From NCBI RefSeq assembly GCF_015097055.1, contig NZ_AP023366.1, forward strand, positions 310,001 through 374,000: a DNA stretch of 64,000 nucleotides. The letters are read 5' to 3'. The notes beneath the pieces were generated by a model, which was given only the letters and a program-made list of their open reading frames with translations, had not been told where the DNA came from and ran no database searches. The position numbers and the translations under genes are program-made. Shown piece by piece: positions 16,675-26,320 of the stretch (position 1 is the first letter of the stretch; the number at the start of each line of letters is the position of its first letter). Source of the stretch: Effusibacillus dendaii (lineage in GTDB: Bacteria > Bacillota > Bacilli > Tumebacillales > Effusibacillaceae).

Positions 16675-17835
16675 ATGAACATTGAGACAAAATTGGCGCA
16701 AGCAGGCAATCGGCAGGATCCGCTGACAGGTGCGGTCTCGTTGCCGATTCATCACGCTACCACTTTTGCGCATCCGGCATTTGGACAAAGCACAGGTTTT
16801 GATTACACTCGAACGCTAAATCCCACCCGAAAAGTACTGGAAGAAACAATTGCCGATCTTGAAAACGGGAAGCGGGGATTCGCTTTTGCATCCGGTATGG
16901 CGGCGATTGCCTGTCTGGTGGAACTGTTCGACCCGGGCGATCATCTGATCTCCACAAACGATCTGTATGGCGGCACTTACCGGTTGTTTGAACAGATTTT
17001 GCGGCGGAAAGGGATTGAAACAAGCTATGTCGATTCCACCGACCTGTCGCAGGTAAAGGCGGCGGTACAGCCCAACACCAAAGCGATTTTTATCGAGACG
17101 CCAACCAATCCCACCATGAAAATCACAGATATTGCAGGATGTGTATCGATTGCTGCCGAACATGGACTGCTTACGATCGTTGACAATACGTTCATGACCC
17201 CTTATTTTCAGCGTCCGTTGGATTTGGGAGCCGATATTGTGCTGCACTCGGGAACAAAGTATCTGGGCGGCCATAATGATGTGTTATGCGGTTTGCTGGC
17301 GGTAAAAGACGAGAAGCTGGGCGAGCGTCTTTTCTTCCTGCAAAATTCAATTGGCGCCGTTTTGGGCCCACAGGACAGCTGGTTAATGATCCGCGGCATG
17401 AAGACGTTGGCTCTCCGCATGGAAAAACATCAGGAAAACGCAGCAAAAGTCGCCGCCTGGCTGGCCACCCACCCGGCTGTTACAACTGTTTATTTTCCAG
17501 GGTTGGATGGTGCGCCCGGCAAATCGGTGCATGATCAACAGTGCACAGGGGCCGGCGGCATGCTTTCGTTTGAAGTGGAACATGAGAGCATGATTGAACC
17601 GATTTTGGCAAATCTGAAAATGATTACATTTGCGGAAAGTCTGGGCGGCGTCGAATCGTTGATGACGTATCCGGCCAAACAGACCCATTTTGATATTCCC
17701 AAAGAGGTGCGGGAAGCTTACGGCGTAACCGACCGACTGCTGCGGTTTTCTGTCGGGATTGAACATGCAGACGATATTATTCATGATCTGGCGCAGGCGC
17801 TGCAGGCGGCCAAATCGGAGGTGGCGGCCAAATGA
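16675..17835 (+). CDS. metI: Cystathionine gamma-synthase / O-acylhomoserine thiolyase
   Basis: A 386-residue PLP enzyme of the Cys/Met metabolism family, placed as MetI by its order before metC and its S-box. It joins an O-acylhomoserine with cysteine (or sulfide) in methionine synthesis. The PLP lysine is Lys195 in HSGTKYLGGHND, and FASGMAAI and ETPTNPTMK are family motifs. GGAGGG precedes the ATG. It overlaps metC by ATGA. Substrate preference (succinyl versus acetyl, cysteine versus sulfide) cannot be settled from sequence. Confidence 0.9.
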   Translation: MNIETKLAQAGNRQDPLTGAVSLPIHHATTFAHPAFGQSTGFDYTRTLNPTRKVLEETIADLENGKRGFAFASGMAAIACLVELFDPGDHLISTNDLYGGTYRLFEQILRRKGIETSYVDSTDLSQVKAAVQPNTKAIFIETPTNPTMKITDIAGCVSIAAEHGLLTIVDNTFMTPYFQRPLDLGADIVLHSGTKYLGGHNDVLCGLLAVKDEKLGERLFFLQNSIGAVLGPQDSWLMIRGMKTLALRMEKHQENAAKVAAWLATHPAVTTVYFPGLDGAPGKSVHDQQCTGAGGMLSFEVEHESMIEPILANLKMITFAESLGGVESLMTYPAKQTHFDIPKEVREAYGVTDRLLRFSVGIEHADDIIHDLAQALQAAKSEVAAK

Positions 17836-18971
17836 AATTTGAGACGCGAACACTTCATACAGGATTTGAAATCGACAAACAGACGGGCGCCTCCAGCGTA
17901 CCGATTTTTCAGGCATCGACTTTTCACCAGGAGGATTGGGATGGGCATCAGGAGTTTGATTATGCCCGTTCCGGCAACCCGACCCGACAGGCCTTGGAAA
18001 AAATCATTGCGGAGCTGGAAGGAGCCCGTTACGGCTATGCATTCGCTTCCGGCATGGCGGCCATCAGCGGCGTCCTGCTGACGCTCCCGACCGGGTCTCA
18101 TGTGGTGGCTTGCGAAGACATTTATGGAGGCACGTTCCGGGCGCTGACACGCGTATTTTCCCGATTGGGCATTGAGACGACGTTTGTGGATGCCAGTCGA
18201 ATCGAACAAATGGAAGCGGCTATACGACCGGATACCAAACTTCTGATGCTTGAAACACCGTCGAATCCGACCTTGAAGATTATCGATCTGAAGAAGGCGG
18301 CCGATCTTGCCAAACAAAAAGGGATTGTTACCGTAGTCGACAATACGTTCATGTCTCCCTACTTACAGCGGCCGCATGAATTGGGCATCGACGTAGTGGT
18401 TCATTCCGGAACCAAGTTTTTGGGCGGCCATTCGGATGTCGTGGCAGGTCTTGTAACGGTTAACGATCCGGCTTTGGCAAAAGAAATTTATCTCATTCAA
18501 AACGGTTTTGGGGGGATTCTGGGTCCGCAGGATTGTTGGCTATTGATGCGGGGAATCAAGACTCTGGCTGTTCGTATGAAAGAAAGTCAACAGTCTGCTA
18601 CGGAGATTGCCTGTTATTTGGCGAAACATCCGCGTATCCGACAGGTGTATTATCCGGGACTGGAAGATCATCCGGACAGAGAGATTCATTTTCAACAGGC
18701 GAAAGGGCCTGGCGCGGTACTGTCGTTTGATCTGGGAAATGCGGAAAAAGTGAAAACTTTTGTGGAGCATGTGCAATTGCCGCTATTTGCTGTCAGTCTC
18801 GGTGCGGTGGAAAGCATTTTGTCCTATCCGGTACGGATGTCGCATGCCTCAATGCCTCCGCAAGAACGAAAAAAACGGGGAATCAGCGATGGGCTGCTCC
18901 GTTTGTCTGTTGGTTTGGAGGATGTAAATGATTTGTTGAAGGATATTGAGCAGGCATTGGAGAAAATATAA
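17832..18971 (+). CDS. metC: Cystathionine beta-lyase
   Basis: A 379-residue PLP enzyme paralogous to the preceding gene (PLP Lys195 in HSGTKFLGGHSD, FASGMAAISG, ETPSNPTLK). In Bacilli the second gene of this S-box pair is MetC, which cleaves cystathionine to homocysteine, pyruvate and ammonia. A cystathionine gamma-lyase-like activity is the alternative for this subfamily. The ATGA overlap makes it translationally coupled to metI and under the same SAM control. Confidence 0.87.
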   Translation: MKFETRTLHTGFEIDKQTGASSVPIFQASTFHQEDWDGHQEFDYARSGNPTRQALEKIIAELEGARYGYAFASGMAAISGVLLTLPTGSHVVACEDIYGGTFRALTRVFSRLGIETTFVDASRIEQMEAAIRPDTKLLMLETPSNPTLKIIDLKKAADLAKQKGIVTVVDNTFMSPYLQRPHELGIDVVVHSGTKFLGGHSDVVAGLVTVNDPALAKEIYLIQNGFGGILGPQDCWLLMRGIKTLAVRMKESQQSATEIACYLAKHPRIRQVYYPGLEDHPDREIHFQQAKGPGAVLSFDLGNAEKVKTFVEHVQLPLFAVSLGAVESILSYPVRMSHASMPPQERKKRGISDGLLRLSVGLEDVNDLLKDIEQALEKI

Positions 18972-19016
18972 ATGAAAAAGAGAAACGAATGATCGATTAA
19001 AGAACGGGGTGTAGGG

Positions 19017-20288
19017 ATGATCAACCAAGCGGATATCAATCAATCCACCGAAACATTGAATGTATTGAAACAGACGCAGATGGTCATAAAAGAAGCTCTG
19101 CAAAAATTAGGATATGGAGAAGATATGTTCGAACTGCTGAAAGAGCCGGTTCGGATGCTGACCGTTCGAATTCCCGTCCGAATGGATGATGGGAGCACCC
19201 GTGTATTTACTGGTTACCGGGCTCAGCACAATGATGCGGTCGGACCTACGAAAGGAGGCATCCGCTTCCATCCGGACGTTACAGAAGATGAAGTGAAGGC
19301 GCTTGCCATCTGGATGACCTTAAAGTGCGGTATTGCACAACTCCCTTACGGTGGGGCAAAGGGCGGCATTATTTGCGACCCGCGTGAAATGTCGTTCCGT
19401 GAATTGGAGCGATTGAGCCGTGGCTATGTTCACGCCATCTCACAAATCGTCGGCCCGAATAAGGATATTCCAGCGCCGGATGTGTATACGAATTCACAAA
19501 TCATGGCATGGATGATGGATGAGTACTCCCGAATTCGGGAATTTGATTCGCCCGGTTTCATTACAGGAAAACCGCTGGTGTTGGGGGGATCGCTGGGACG
19601 CGACCGGTCTACTGCCAGAGGGGTGACGATTGCCATCCAGGAGGCTGCCAAAGTGGCAGGTATCGACCTGAAAGGCGCCAGGGTTGTGGTACAGGGGTTT
19701 GGCAATGCAGGGGGGTATCTGGCCAAATTTATGCATGACGCGGGTGCCGTTGTAATCGGTGTTTCGGATGCGTATGGCGGATTGTATGACCCGAAAGGTC
19801 TGGATATCGATTATTTGCTCGACCGGAGAGACTCTTTCGGCACTGTAACCAAACTCTACAAAAATACGATCACGAATCGTGAGTTATTGGAACTGGATTG
19901 CGATATTCTGGTCCCTGCCGCGGTTGAGAACCAGATTACGCGGGAAAACGCAGCAAATATAAAAGCCAAAATTATAGTGGAGGCGGCAAATGGCCCCACT
20001 ACGTTGGAAGCCACAAAAATACTGCATGATCGGGGAGTTCTTCTGGTGCCTGATGTATTGGGCAATGCGGGCGGTGTCATCGTATCCTACTTTGAATGGG
20101 TGCAAAATAATCAGGGATTGTATTGGGCAGAAGAAGAGGTGGATAACAAACTAAGGGAAATCCTGGTTCGATCATTCCGCACCGTTTATGAAACCGCGCA
20201 ATCCCGCCGAATTGACATGCGGTTGGCTGCTTATATGGTGGGGGTCAGACGTACGGCAGAGGCTTGTAAACTGCGCGGCTGGCTGTAA
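19017..20288 (+). CDS. NAD-type glutamate dehydrogenase (RocG/GudB type)
   Basis: A 423-residue hexameric-type dehydrogenase interconverting glutamate and 2-oxoglutarate plus ammonia. The substrate-binding [10 protein letters not shown], catalytic Lys115 in [17 protein letters not shown] and the Rossmann motif [10 protein letters not shown] are intact. Length and sequence match B. subtilis RocG/GudB. It lies 45 bp after metC with no visible terminator between, so some read-through is possible. A strong terminator follows. No insertion like the inactivating one in laboratory gudB is seen. Confidence 0.93.
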   Translation: MINQADINQSTETLNVLKQTQMVIKEALQKLGYGEDMFELLKEPVRMLTVRIPVRMDDGSTRVFTGYRAQHNDAVGPTKGGIRFHPDVTEDEVKALAIWMTLKCGIAQLPYGGAKGGIICDPREMSFRELERLSRGYVHAISQIVGPNKDIPAPDVYTNSQIMAWMMDEYSRIREFDSPGFITGKPLVLGGSLGRDRSTARGVTIAIQEAAKVAGIDLKGARVVVQGFGNAGGYLAKFMHDAGAVVIGVSDAYGGLYDPKGLDIDYLLDRRDSFGTVTKLYKNTITNRELLELDCDILVPAAVENQITRENAANIKAKIIVEAANGPTTLEATKILHDRGVLLVPDVLGNAGGVIVSYFEWVQNNQGLYWAEEEVDNKLREILVRSFRTVYETAQSRRIDMRLAAYMVGVRRTAEACKLRGWL

Positions 20289-20303
20289 TTACCAAGTGTA
20301 AAC

Positions 20304-20337
20304 ACAATCCGGTTCTCTCGGCCGGGTTGTTTTTTTA
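20304..20337. terminator. Terminator after glutamate dehydrogenase
   Basis: CAATCCGG and CCGGGTTG form the stem, followed by eight T residues. Confidence 0.85.
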
Positions 20338-20522
20338 CGATTGGCGCATGCACTCCAAAAATCTTTGTGCTTAGTCAGGAGACAAGGCTGCCGTCTGCAC
20401 GCACATGCATAACCGGCTCTCATACCGTGTGGCCGAAACTGGACCCGGAACGGTGTATTACATACGCCGCAAATCACTTGTTCCGAACCGGTCCGCCCGG
20501 CAATAGTACTCGCGCGGCAAAG

Positions 20523-21488
20523 TTACTGTTCGAACGCAGCCCGGATTGCATCAAGAGGGAACTGGCAACCGAGCAAAACCATCAGTTTCAAGCGCGCTTT
20601 CGGTCCGTTGATCCCGTTTGAAAAAATGACGCCCATCTCCCGCAGGTGTTTGCCGCCGCCTTCATAGCCGTACACGTCCTTCGGTTTTCCTCGTAAACAG
20701 CGGGAAACTATCACCACGGGAATCCCCTTCGCGATGGCCGCCTGTATGCCGGGAACGGCGGCAGGCGGTACATTTCCCTGCCCTAACGCTTCGATCACCA
20801 ACCCATTGCTTCCCTTGTTGATCAGATAATGGAGGATTCCGCTGTCCATACCAATGGCCATTTTAACCAATCCGACTGACTGTGTGAGGGGCGCAGACGG
20901 AAAATATTCATGTTTGGCTGGTATATGATAAAACGTAACAGAACGGCTGTCGACTGATCCAAGCGGACCCGTCTGCGGCGATTGGAAAGCGTCCAGTCGG
21001 CTGGTATGCGTTTTTACAACATCATGGGCGCTGTGAATTTCCCCGTTCCATGCCACCAGTACTCCTTTGTTTGCAGATTCGCCGCAGGCTGCTGTGCAAA
21101 CCGCTTGCAGGAGATTGGCAGGACCGTCGGCCGCGATTTCGTCAGAGGAACGCATAGCTCCCGTCAATACAACCGGAATACCCGGAGGAAGCTGGATATC
21201 CAAAAAATAGGCCGTTTCCTCCAGTGTATCCGTGCCGTGTGTCACCACAACGCCATCCACGTCAGGACGATTCCGGATGTCCAGAATCAAGTCGCGAAGT
21301 TTCTCTAAATGATCGAACGTGAGATGAGGGCTGGGCAGGTTAAAAATCGGCTGCAGCTCAATGTGAGCGAATTCTGACAGTCGGTACTGCAACTGCTCCG
21401 CCGTGTGCCTGTCAGTTGGCTTTACCCCGGTCTCGTCTGTTTTCATATCGATGGTGCCGCCGACAGAGACGATTACAATCCGTTTCAT
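20523..21488 (-). CDS. ansA: L-asparaginase
   Basis: A 321-residue asparaginase hydrolysing asparagine to aspartate and ammonia. The first catalytic threonine is Thr12 in VGGTIDMK; the second pair Thr86-Asp87 lies in VVTHGTDTLEE. GAMRSSDEIAADGPANL is also conserved. GGAGGGG precedes the ATG at 21488, and upstream extension is not protein-like. There is no signal peptide, so it is cytoplasmic (type I-like). It converges on glutamate dehydrogenase; 20338-20522 between them shows nothing I can identify. Confidence 0.92.
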   Translation of the reverse strand: MKRIVIVSVGGTIDMKTDETGVKPTDRHTAEQLQYRLSEFAHIELQPIFNLPSPHLTFDHLEKLRDLILDIRNRPDVDGVVVTHGTDTLEETAYFLDIQLPPGIPVVLTGAMRSSDEIAADGPANLLQAVCTAACGESANKGVLVAWNGEIHSAHDVVKTHTSRLDAFQSPQTGPLGSVDSRSVTFYHIPAKHEYFPSAPLTQSVGLVKMAIGMDSGILHYLINKGSNGLVIEALGQGNVPPAAVPGIQAAIAKGIPVVIVSRCLRGKPKDVYGYEGGGKHLREMGVIFSNGINGPKARLKLMVLLGCQFPLDAIRAAFEQ

Positions 21489-21609
21489 TTGACCCCTCCA
21501 TATACGAAAAATAGCCGTTGTACCTATAGAACCAACAATCAAAATAATTGTCAAATTTTGCAGGAAAACGTGATGTTCTCGCGAATGTTGTATGAGTGAA
21601 TAAACCATC

Positions 21610-21637
21610 TGGACTTTTTTGGTATATATCGTATAAT
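21610..21637 (+). promoter_or_regulatory. Possible SigA promoter
   Basis: TGGACT (21610-21615) and TATAAT (21632-21637) with a 16-nt spacer, upstream of the small zinc-ribbon gene. Confidence 0.55.
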
Positions 21638-21683
21638 CGTCTGACAATAATGAGCTATGGAGTCATGCGAAAGGGGGCATCCT

Positions 21684-21893
21684 ATGCGAGAGGTCGTTAA
21701 ATCTTCATCATGGCAGGGAGATGATGCCGCTGTGAGGGCCAATGATCGGGTGAAGGTGCACATACGATGCAGAAAATGTGGTGAAAGCTTCATTCTTCGA
21801 GGTTCCTGTGATTTTAAAGGTCATGTCGATACTGGTTTTAAACGTTGTCTTTGCGACAATGAAAAGGATTTCGAAATCGAAACGCTACGCTAA
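21684..21893 (+). CDS. Small cysteine-motif protein, hypothetical
   Basis: A 69-residue protein with CRKCGESF and RCLCDN, a likely single zinc-binding knuckle. AAGGGGG before the ATG at 21684 decides the start over an ATG at 21657. It has its own candidate promoter and a terminator just after the stop, so it is a separate unit upstream of sleB. I do not recognise the family. Confidence 0.6.
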   Translation: MREVVKSSSWQGDDAAVRANDRVKVHIRCRKCGESFILRGSCDFKGHVDTGFKRCLCDNEKDFEIETLR

Positions 21894-21904
21894 TCCCCGT
21901 CGTT

Positions 21905-21934
21905 GCAGGAGCTGAACGCTCCTGTATTTTTTTT
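21905..21934 (+). terminator. Terminator after the small zinc-ribbon gene
   Basis: GCAGGAGC pairs with GCTCCTGT around 5 nt, followed by a run of eight T residues. Confidence 0.88.
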
Positions 21935-22010
21935 CCTTCCCAAAACAGGCATAAACGGTCAAATTCTTCCTCAAAATACAAGCGAGATTAGTTTTCAGGA
22001 GGGGGAACTC

Positions 22011-22802
22011 ATGAGTCTCAGATGGAGCATATGTTTGACCGGTATTGCCTTGTGTTTTGCCGTTCTCGTGTTTCAGACGGAACAAGCCGCACAGTTCAAT
22101 CATGCGATCCCTACGTTTACCAATCGCATTTTGGTGAAAGGAAGTACAGGAATCGATGTGCGTGAACTGCAGGGACGTTTGAAACTTTTAGGATTTTACA
22201 AAGCAAATGTGGACGGTATCTTTGGCTGGAGAACGTACTGGGCCGTCCGCAATTTTCAGGACAGGTTCGGTATGCCGGTTGACGGAAAAGCAGGAGTGAG
22301 AACGATTGACATGTTAAAAAGGGCGACCCCTAATTATAACCCATGGCAACAGAGCGGAAATACGGCCGGACGAAATAATGCGGCCAGAGGAAATAGAGCG
22401 GCGGAGAGCCAGCGGTCTGGGTCGACCATTTTGGCTTCCAGCCGATTTTCAAGAGGGGATTTACAACTGATGGCGCAAACCGTTTATGGAGAAGCGCGGG
22501 GCGAACCTTATATCGGGCAGGTGGCGATTGCGGCAGTGATTCTAAACCGATTGCAACACCCGCAATTTCCTCATACCATTCCCGGAATTATTTTTCAACC
22601 GGGAGCGTTTACCGCTGTGTCGGATGGTCAAATCTGGCTAACGCCAAATGAAACGGCACGTAGAGCAGTAAGAGATGCGCTGAATGGATGGGATCCGTCG
22701 GGAGGAGCCACGTACTACTTTAATCCTGAAACGGCGACTTCGAAATGGATCTGGTCGCGTCCGCAGATCAAGAAAATCGGCAAGCACATTTTCTGTTTAT
22801 AA
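22011..22802 (+). CDS. sleB: Spore cortex-lytic enzyme SleB
   Basis: A 263-residue lytic transglycosylase that degrades cortex peptidoglycan during germination. It has an N-terminal signal/membrane segment (about 5-25), a peptidoglycan-binding domain (about 40-105, KGSTGIDVRELQGRLKLLGFY), a low-complexity linker, and the C-terminal hydrolase domain. In that domain VYGEARGEPYIGQVAIAAVILNR carries the catalytic glutamate (Glu161). GGAGGGGG precedes the ATG. It is followed by ypeB, its usual partner, 26 bp downstream. Expression in the forespore under SigG is expected from the family. Confidence 0.94.
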   Translation: MSLRWSICLTGIALCFAVLVFQTEQAAQFNHAIPTFTNRILVKGSTGIDVRELQGRLKLLGFYKANVDGIFGWRTYWAVRNFQDRFGMPVDGKAGVRTIDMLKRATPNYNPWQQSGNTAGRNNAARGNRAAESQRSGSTILASSRFSRGDLQLMAQTVYGEARGEPYIGQVAIAAVILNRLQHPQFPHTIPGIIFQPGAFTAVSDGQIWLTPNETARRAVRDALNGWDPSGGATYYFNPETATSKWIWSRPQIKKIGKHIFCL

Positions 22803-22828
22803 AGTTAGCCGGGCAAGGAGGACTACCC

Positions 22829-24151
22829 ATGGTCAGCAAGATTGTCTCGATGGTAGCAGTTGTTGCGTTAGTTGTGGTCGGTTTTTGGGGATATCGGGAG
22901 CACCAACAAAAACAGGCATTGTTAATCAAAGCGGAGAATCAGTATCAGCGTGCATTTCATGACCTTTCCTCCCATATGGACCTTCTCCAGGATGAACTTG
23001 GCAAAGCATTGGCGATCAATACGAATCGACAGTTGGGGCCTTGCTTGTCAAATATATGGCGAGTTTCCTATTCGGCACAAGCAGATTTGGGACAACTTCC
23101 GTTAAATTTGATGCCATTTAATCGAACGCAGTCTTTTTTAAAGGATATTGGCGATTTTTCCTATCGGACGGCTGTCCGTGATCAGCAGCAGCAACCATTG
23201 GCGGACGGCGAATGGAAAACGTTGAAAAGCCTTTACGCGGAGGCAAATTCAATTGAGCAGGACATTCAAAAACTGCAGACGGATGTTCTGACCAAAAATC
23301 TTCGCTGGATGGACGCGGAACTCGCCCTGACACAAACGCACAAGAAAACAGATAACCAAATTGTCGACGGGTTCCGGGCGGTGGAGAAAAAAGTGTCCGA
23401 TTTTCCGGAAATCCAATCCGATACGCTGTCTGCTCTCAAATCGAGAAATGGCCCTCATATTGCGAACGTGTCCGGCCAAAATGTATCGCAGGAGGAAGCA
23501 GCCAGAAAGGCGGCTGCATTCCTCGACAAACCGGATACAAATGGAATTAAAGTCCAGAAAAACGGAAAAGGTATGCAATACCCGTCCTATTCTGTAACGC
23601 TTCAGCATCCAAACGGCCAAAATGAATACATGGACATGACAATCAAAGGAGGGCACGTCACTTGGTTTGTTAATAACCGTGACGTGAAAGATGCGGCTTT
23701 GGATCTTGTGGCAGGTCAAGAGAAGGCGGAAAAATGGTTGTCTGCCAAAGGGTATCCGAATCTTAGCATGATAAAATCGGAACAGCATGATAATTCGGCT
23801 GTTTACACATTTGTGCCCAAACAGGGAAATGTCTTGGTGTACCCGGATACGCTGTCGGTGAAAGTGGCACTGGATAATGGGGAAATCATCGGGTTTAACG
23901 GGCAGGACTATTTGTTTCACCACAAACAGCGAACTATCGGGCAGCCAAAACTGACAGAGCAGCAGGCACGGACATATGTATCAAACAGAACCAAAATCCA
24001 AGAGTCAAATATGGCGCTGGTGGAGAATGATATCGGACAAGAAATTTTGACCTACGAGTTTATCGGAACCATGGACAATGACACATATCGGATTTATATA
24101 AACGCGAACAACGGCAATGAGGAAAAGGTGGAAAAGTTAAAGCAATTGTAA
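22829..24151 (+). CDS. ypeB: Germination protein YpeB
   Basis: A 440-residue partner that SleB needs for stability and localisation in the spore. One N-terminal membrane anchor (about 4-23) is followed by a long helical region and C-terminal PepSY repeats (for example QEEAARKAAAFLDKP, EKAEKWLSAKGYPN and TEQQARTYVSNRTK). AAGGAGG precedes the ATG at 22829. Adjacent to sleB as in B. subtilis, so the two are almost certainly one operon. Confidence 0.93.
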   Translation: MVSKIVSMVAVVALVVVGFWGYREHQQKQALLIKAENQYQRAFHDLSSHMDLLQDELGKALAINTNRQLGPCLSNIWRVSYSAQADLGQLPLNLMPFNRTQSFLKDIGDFSYRTAVRDQQQQPLADGEWKTLKSLYAEANSIEQDIQKLQTDVLTKNLRWMDAELALTQTHKKTDNQIVDGFRAVEKKVSDFPEIQSDTLSALKSRNGPHIANVSGQNVSQEEAARKAAAFLDKPDTNGIKVQKNGKGMQYPSYSVTLQHPNGQNEYMDMTIKGGHVTWFVNNRDVKDAALDLVAGQEKAEKWLSAKGYPNLSMIKSEQHDNSAVYTFVPKQGNVLVYPDTLSVKVALDNGEIIGFNGQDYLFHHKQRTIGQPKLTEQQARTYVSNRTKIQESNMALVENDIGQEILTYEFIGTMDNDTYRIYINANNGNEEKVEKLKQL

Positions 24152-24163
24152 GCAAGCGTTACG

Positions 24164-24190
24164 GGAGTGAGTGAGAGCTCACTCCTTTTT
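24164..24190 (+). terminator. Terminator after ypeB
   Basis: GGAGTGAG and CTCACTCC form an 8-bp stem followed by five T residues. Confidence 0.88.
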
Positions 24191-24298
24191 ACTTGATAAA
24201 GGAGTTTTGATCAGATTTGTGGAATCAAAAAAATGCATGTATAATTTAAGGGAAAAAATTCTGGAGAAAAAATCAAACAGTTCTGGGAGGGAAATGGG

Positions 24299-24985
24299 AT
24301 GGCGATGCCAAGAATTGGACAGACGGTTACGATTGAAGTCCCGAGTGGTCCGTTTAAGGGAGAATATCTCAGCCGTATTGAAGATATGGACAAAAATTGG
24401 CTCTATCTCGATGTGCCGGCCGATTCCGAAACACACAGAACTGGTTTGTTGCCGGAAGGTACGCCCATTAGGTTAAAGTTTAAAGATAAAAAAAATACAC
24501 CGTGTGATTTTGATGCCACAATTGGAGACAACCTGTTCCGGAAGAGCCAGTTGGTGCTCGTCAAACGTCCCGAAATTACGGCTATTCGCCGTCACCAAAG
24601 GCGGGCGTATGTCCGGGTGCCGGCCAACTTGCCGGTTGAACTGGTAGTCATGGATCTGCAAACCAACCAACTCCACCGGCTTGAATGCCTTACCTATAAT
24701 ATTTCAGGCGGCGGATTGTCGGTTGTCTTAAGGCAGGATCACCCTTTAAAAACAGGTGATTTGATCGGAGTCAATATGGAAATACCGGTTGACGGACAGT
24801 TTCGCCGAGTGGTGGCGAAAGCGAGGGTCGTTTCGTTTATGCCCGTGTCCGAAATTTCGTCGCGAAAAACCGCATCGCTCCAGTTTGTCGAGCTGAGTGA
24901 AGATCATCGTCAACTCATTATACAATATGTGTTTCGCAGGGAAATCGAGATGCGGGAACGGGGCTGGTTAAAAACTCCGCGCTGA
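24299..24985 (+). CDS. motI: PilZ-domain c-di-GMP receptor (YpfA/MotI type)
   Basis: A 228-residue protein with an N-terminal YcgR-like domain (1 to about 95) and a C-terminal PilZ domain. The c-di-GMP-binding signature RRHQRRAYVR is at 97-106 and NISGGG at 134-139. The B. subtilis homologue YpfA (MotI/DgrA) acts as a clutch on flagellar motors when c-di-GMP is bound; it sits in the same place between ypeB and cmk. GGGAGGG lies 7 nt before the ATG. cheR in this window also suggests a chemotactic, motile organism. Confidence 0.87.
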   Translation: MAMPRIGQTVTIEVPSGPFKGEYLSRIEDMDKNWLYLDVPADSETHRTGLLPEGTPIRLKFKDKKNTPCDFDATIGDNLFRKSQLVLVKRPEITAIRRHQRRAYVRVPANLPVELVVMDLQTNQLHRLECLTYNISGGGLSVVLRQDHPLKTGDLIGVNMEIPVDGQFRRVVAKARVVSFMPVSEISSRKTASLQFVELSEDHRQLIIQYVFRREIEMRERGWLKTPR

Positions 24986-25041
24986 CAATGTATGAAACGA
25001 TTCGAACAAGCATACGATGATCGTATAGGCGGTGGTAGAGA

Positions 25042-25530
25042 ATGGAATTAAGACGTCCGAAGCCGTACGAGGACCGTGTGTTGGATTTTGCAACCAAGTT
25101 GGAAAGATTGTTTTTTCGCTTGGCCATGCTTGGATTTATGGGTATTTTGGCCAGTCAACTGGCGTTATCGATTCCAACCGTGCGGGACGCGCTCATTCAG
25201 ACGGATCAGTTGGAAAACAAAAACGCCGCGCAGGATACAACCCGATCGCTAACGAAACAACTGACCATTCGCCCGGCGCCGGAAAACGGACCCGTTACGG
25301 CGTGGGTGAAAATCAACAACACACCGGTCGCCAAACTGGTTCATTCGCAGGTGAGCATTGAATTTACCCAAAATGATGAAATCGAAATCGATACGTCCGG
25401 ACAATCTGGCGTGTATCGTTTTGAAATCGACCACAATGATCCTTCCATTGCCAGTCCGGCGCCGGGAACCTATGTAGAAACAAGCGAATCGCACCAAGCG
25501 GTGATACAACCTGTAATTAACAGTCGATAA
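25042..25530 (+). CDS. Membrane-anchored protein at the ypfB position
   Basis: A 162-residue protein with one membrane helix at about 27-48 and an extracytoplasmic, mostly beta-rich C-terminal part that looks like a small immunoglobulin-like domain (GQSGVYRFEIDHNDP). The B. subtilis gene in this place, ypfB, is much shorter, so homology is limited to the N-terminus (KPYEDRVLDFATKLERLFFRLAMLGF). No function is known to me. It stands between the PilZ gene and cmk. Confidence 0.65.
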   Translation: MELRRPKPYEDRVLDFATKLERLFFRLAMLGFMGILASQLALSIPTVRDALIQTDQLENKNAAQDTTRSLTKQLTIRPAPENGPVTAWVKINNTPVAKLVHSQVSIEFTQNDEIEIDTSGQSGVYRFEIDHNDPSIASPAPGTYVETSESHQAVIQPVINSR

Positions 25531-25626
25531 CCCTTGTGTCAGTTGACGACCCTGTGCTAGTATGGAACCGAGCGGGCACTGCCTGCTTTTTCTTTTCCAT
25601 TGAAGGACCGCATAGGAGGACACGCG

Positions 25627-26319
25627 ATGAATCGGATGAAAGTGGCAATTGACGGGCCGGCCGGCGCTGGAAAAAGCACCGTTGCCAAAATTGTAGCCGA
25701 ACGACTCGGCTTGCTATACATAGACACAGGGGCAATGTACCGTGCGGTCGCCTTAAAAGCGATTCAGGCGGGGATTGATTTGTCAGATCAAGAAAGTCTT
25801 ACCCGTCTTGCAGCCGACTTGGACATTCGCCTGAACCCCGACGGCCGACAATTACGGGTTGTAGTCAACAACCAGGATGTGACGGATCAGATTCGTTCCC
25901 AACAAGTCACGGAATCTGTCTCACAAATAGCGACGATTCCCGGTGTACGGGCACAATTGGTAAAAATCCAGCGGCGCATTGCGCAAACACAAGGCGTTGT
26001 GATGGACGGTCGGGATATAGGAACGCAGGTGCTTCCGAACGCAGAGGTGAAAATTTTTTTAACCGCTTCTTTACAGGAGAGGGCCGAACGAAGGATGCAG
26101 GAACTGGCAGCCAAGGGAGAGCCGGTCAATCTGGAAGAATTGAAAAACAGCATTGCGAAGCGTGATGCACGGGACAGTCAGAGAGAATTCTCGCCGCTTT
26201 GCAAAGCGGAAGACGCGCATGTAATCGACTCCACCTCCCTGTCCGTTTCGCAGGTGGCGGAACAAATTGTTGAATTGTGCAAGGCACACATAGGCACGAA
26301 TCTACAAGGAGAAGAGTAG
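25627..26319 (+). CDS. cmk: Cytidylate kinase
   Basis: A 230-residue (d)CMP kinase that phosphorylates CMP and dCMP with ATP. The P-loop GPAGAGKS is at 10-17, followed by LYIDTGAMYRAV, VMDGRDIGTQVLP and the lid residues KRDARDSQREFSPL. AGGAGG lies 7 nt before the ATG at 25627. It is followed 1 bp later by plsC, an arrangement common in Bacilli and Clostridia. Confidence 0.95.
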   Translation: MNRMKVAIDGPAGAGKSTVAKIVAERLGLLYIDTGAMYRAVALKAIQAGIDLSDQESLTRLAADLDIRLNPDGRQLRVVVNNQDVTDQIRSQQVTESVSQIATIPGVRAQLVKIQRRIAQTQGVVMDGRDIGTQVLPNAEVKIFLTASLQERAERRMQELAAKGEPVNLEELKNSIAKRDARDSQREFSPLCKAEDAHVIDSTSLSVSQVAEQIVELCKAHIGTNLQGEE

Positions 26320-26320
26320 A

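Noticed and set aside
16399-16788. 129-residue minus-strand frame over the S-box
   Set aside because: It covers the riboswitch and the metI start in antisense; composition is not protein-like.
20338-20522. Short frames on both strands between glutamate dehydrogenase and ansA
   Set aside because: No ribosome-binding sites and no recognisable motifs; they overlap the terminator or ansA.
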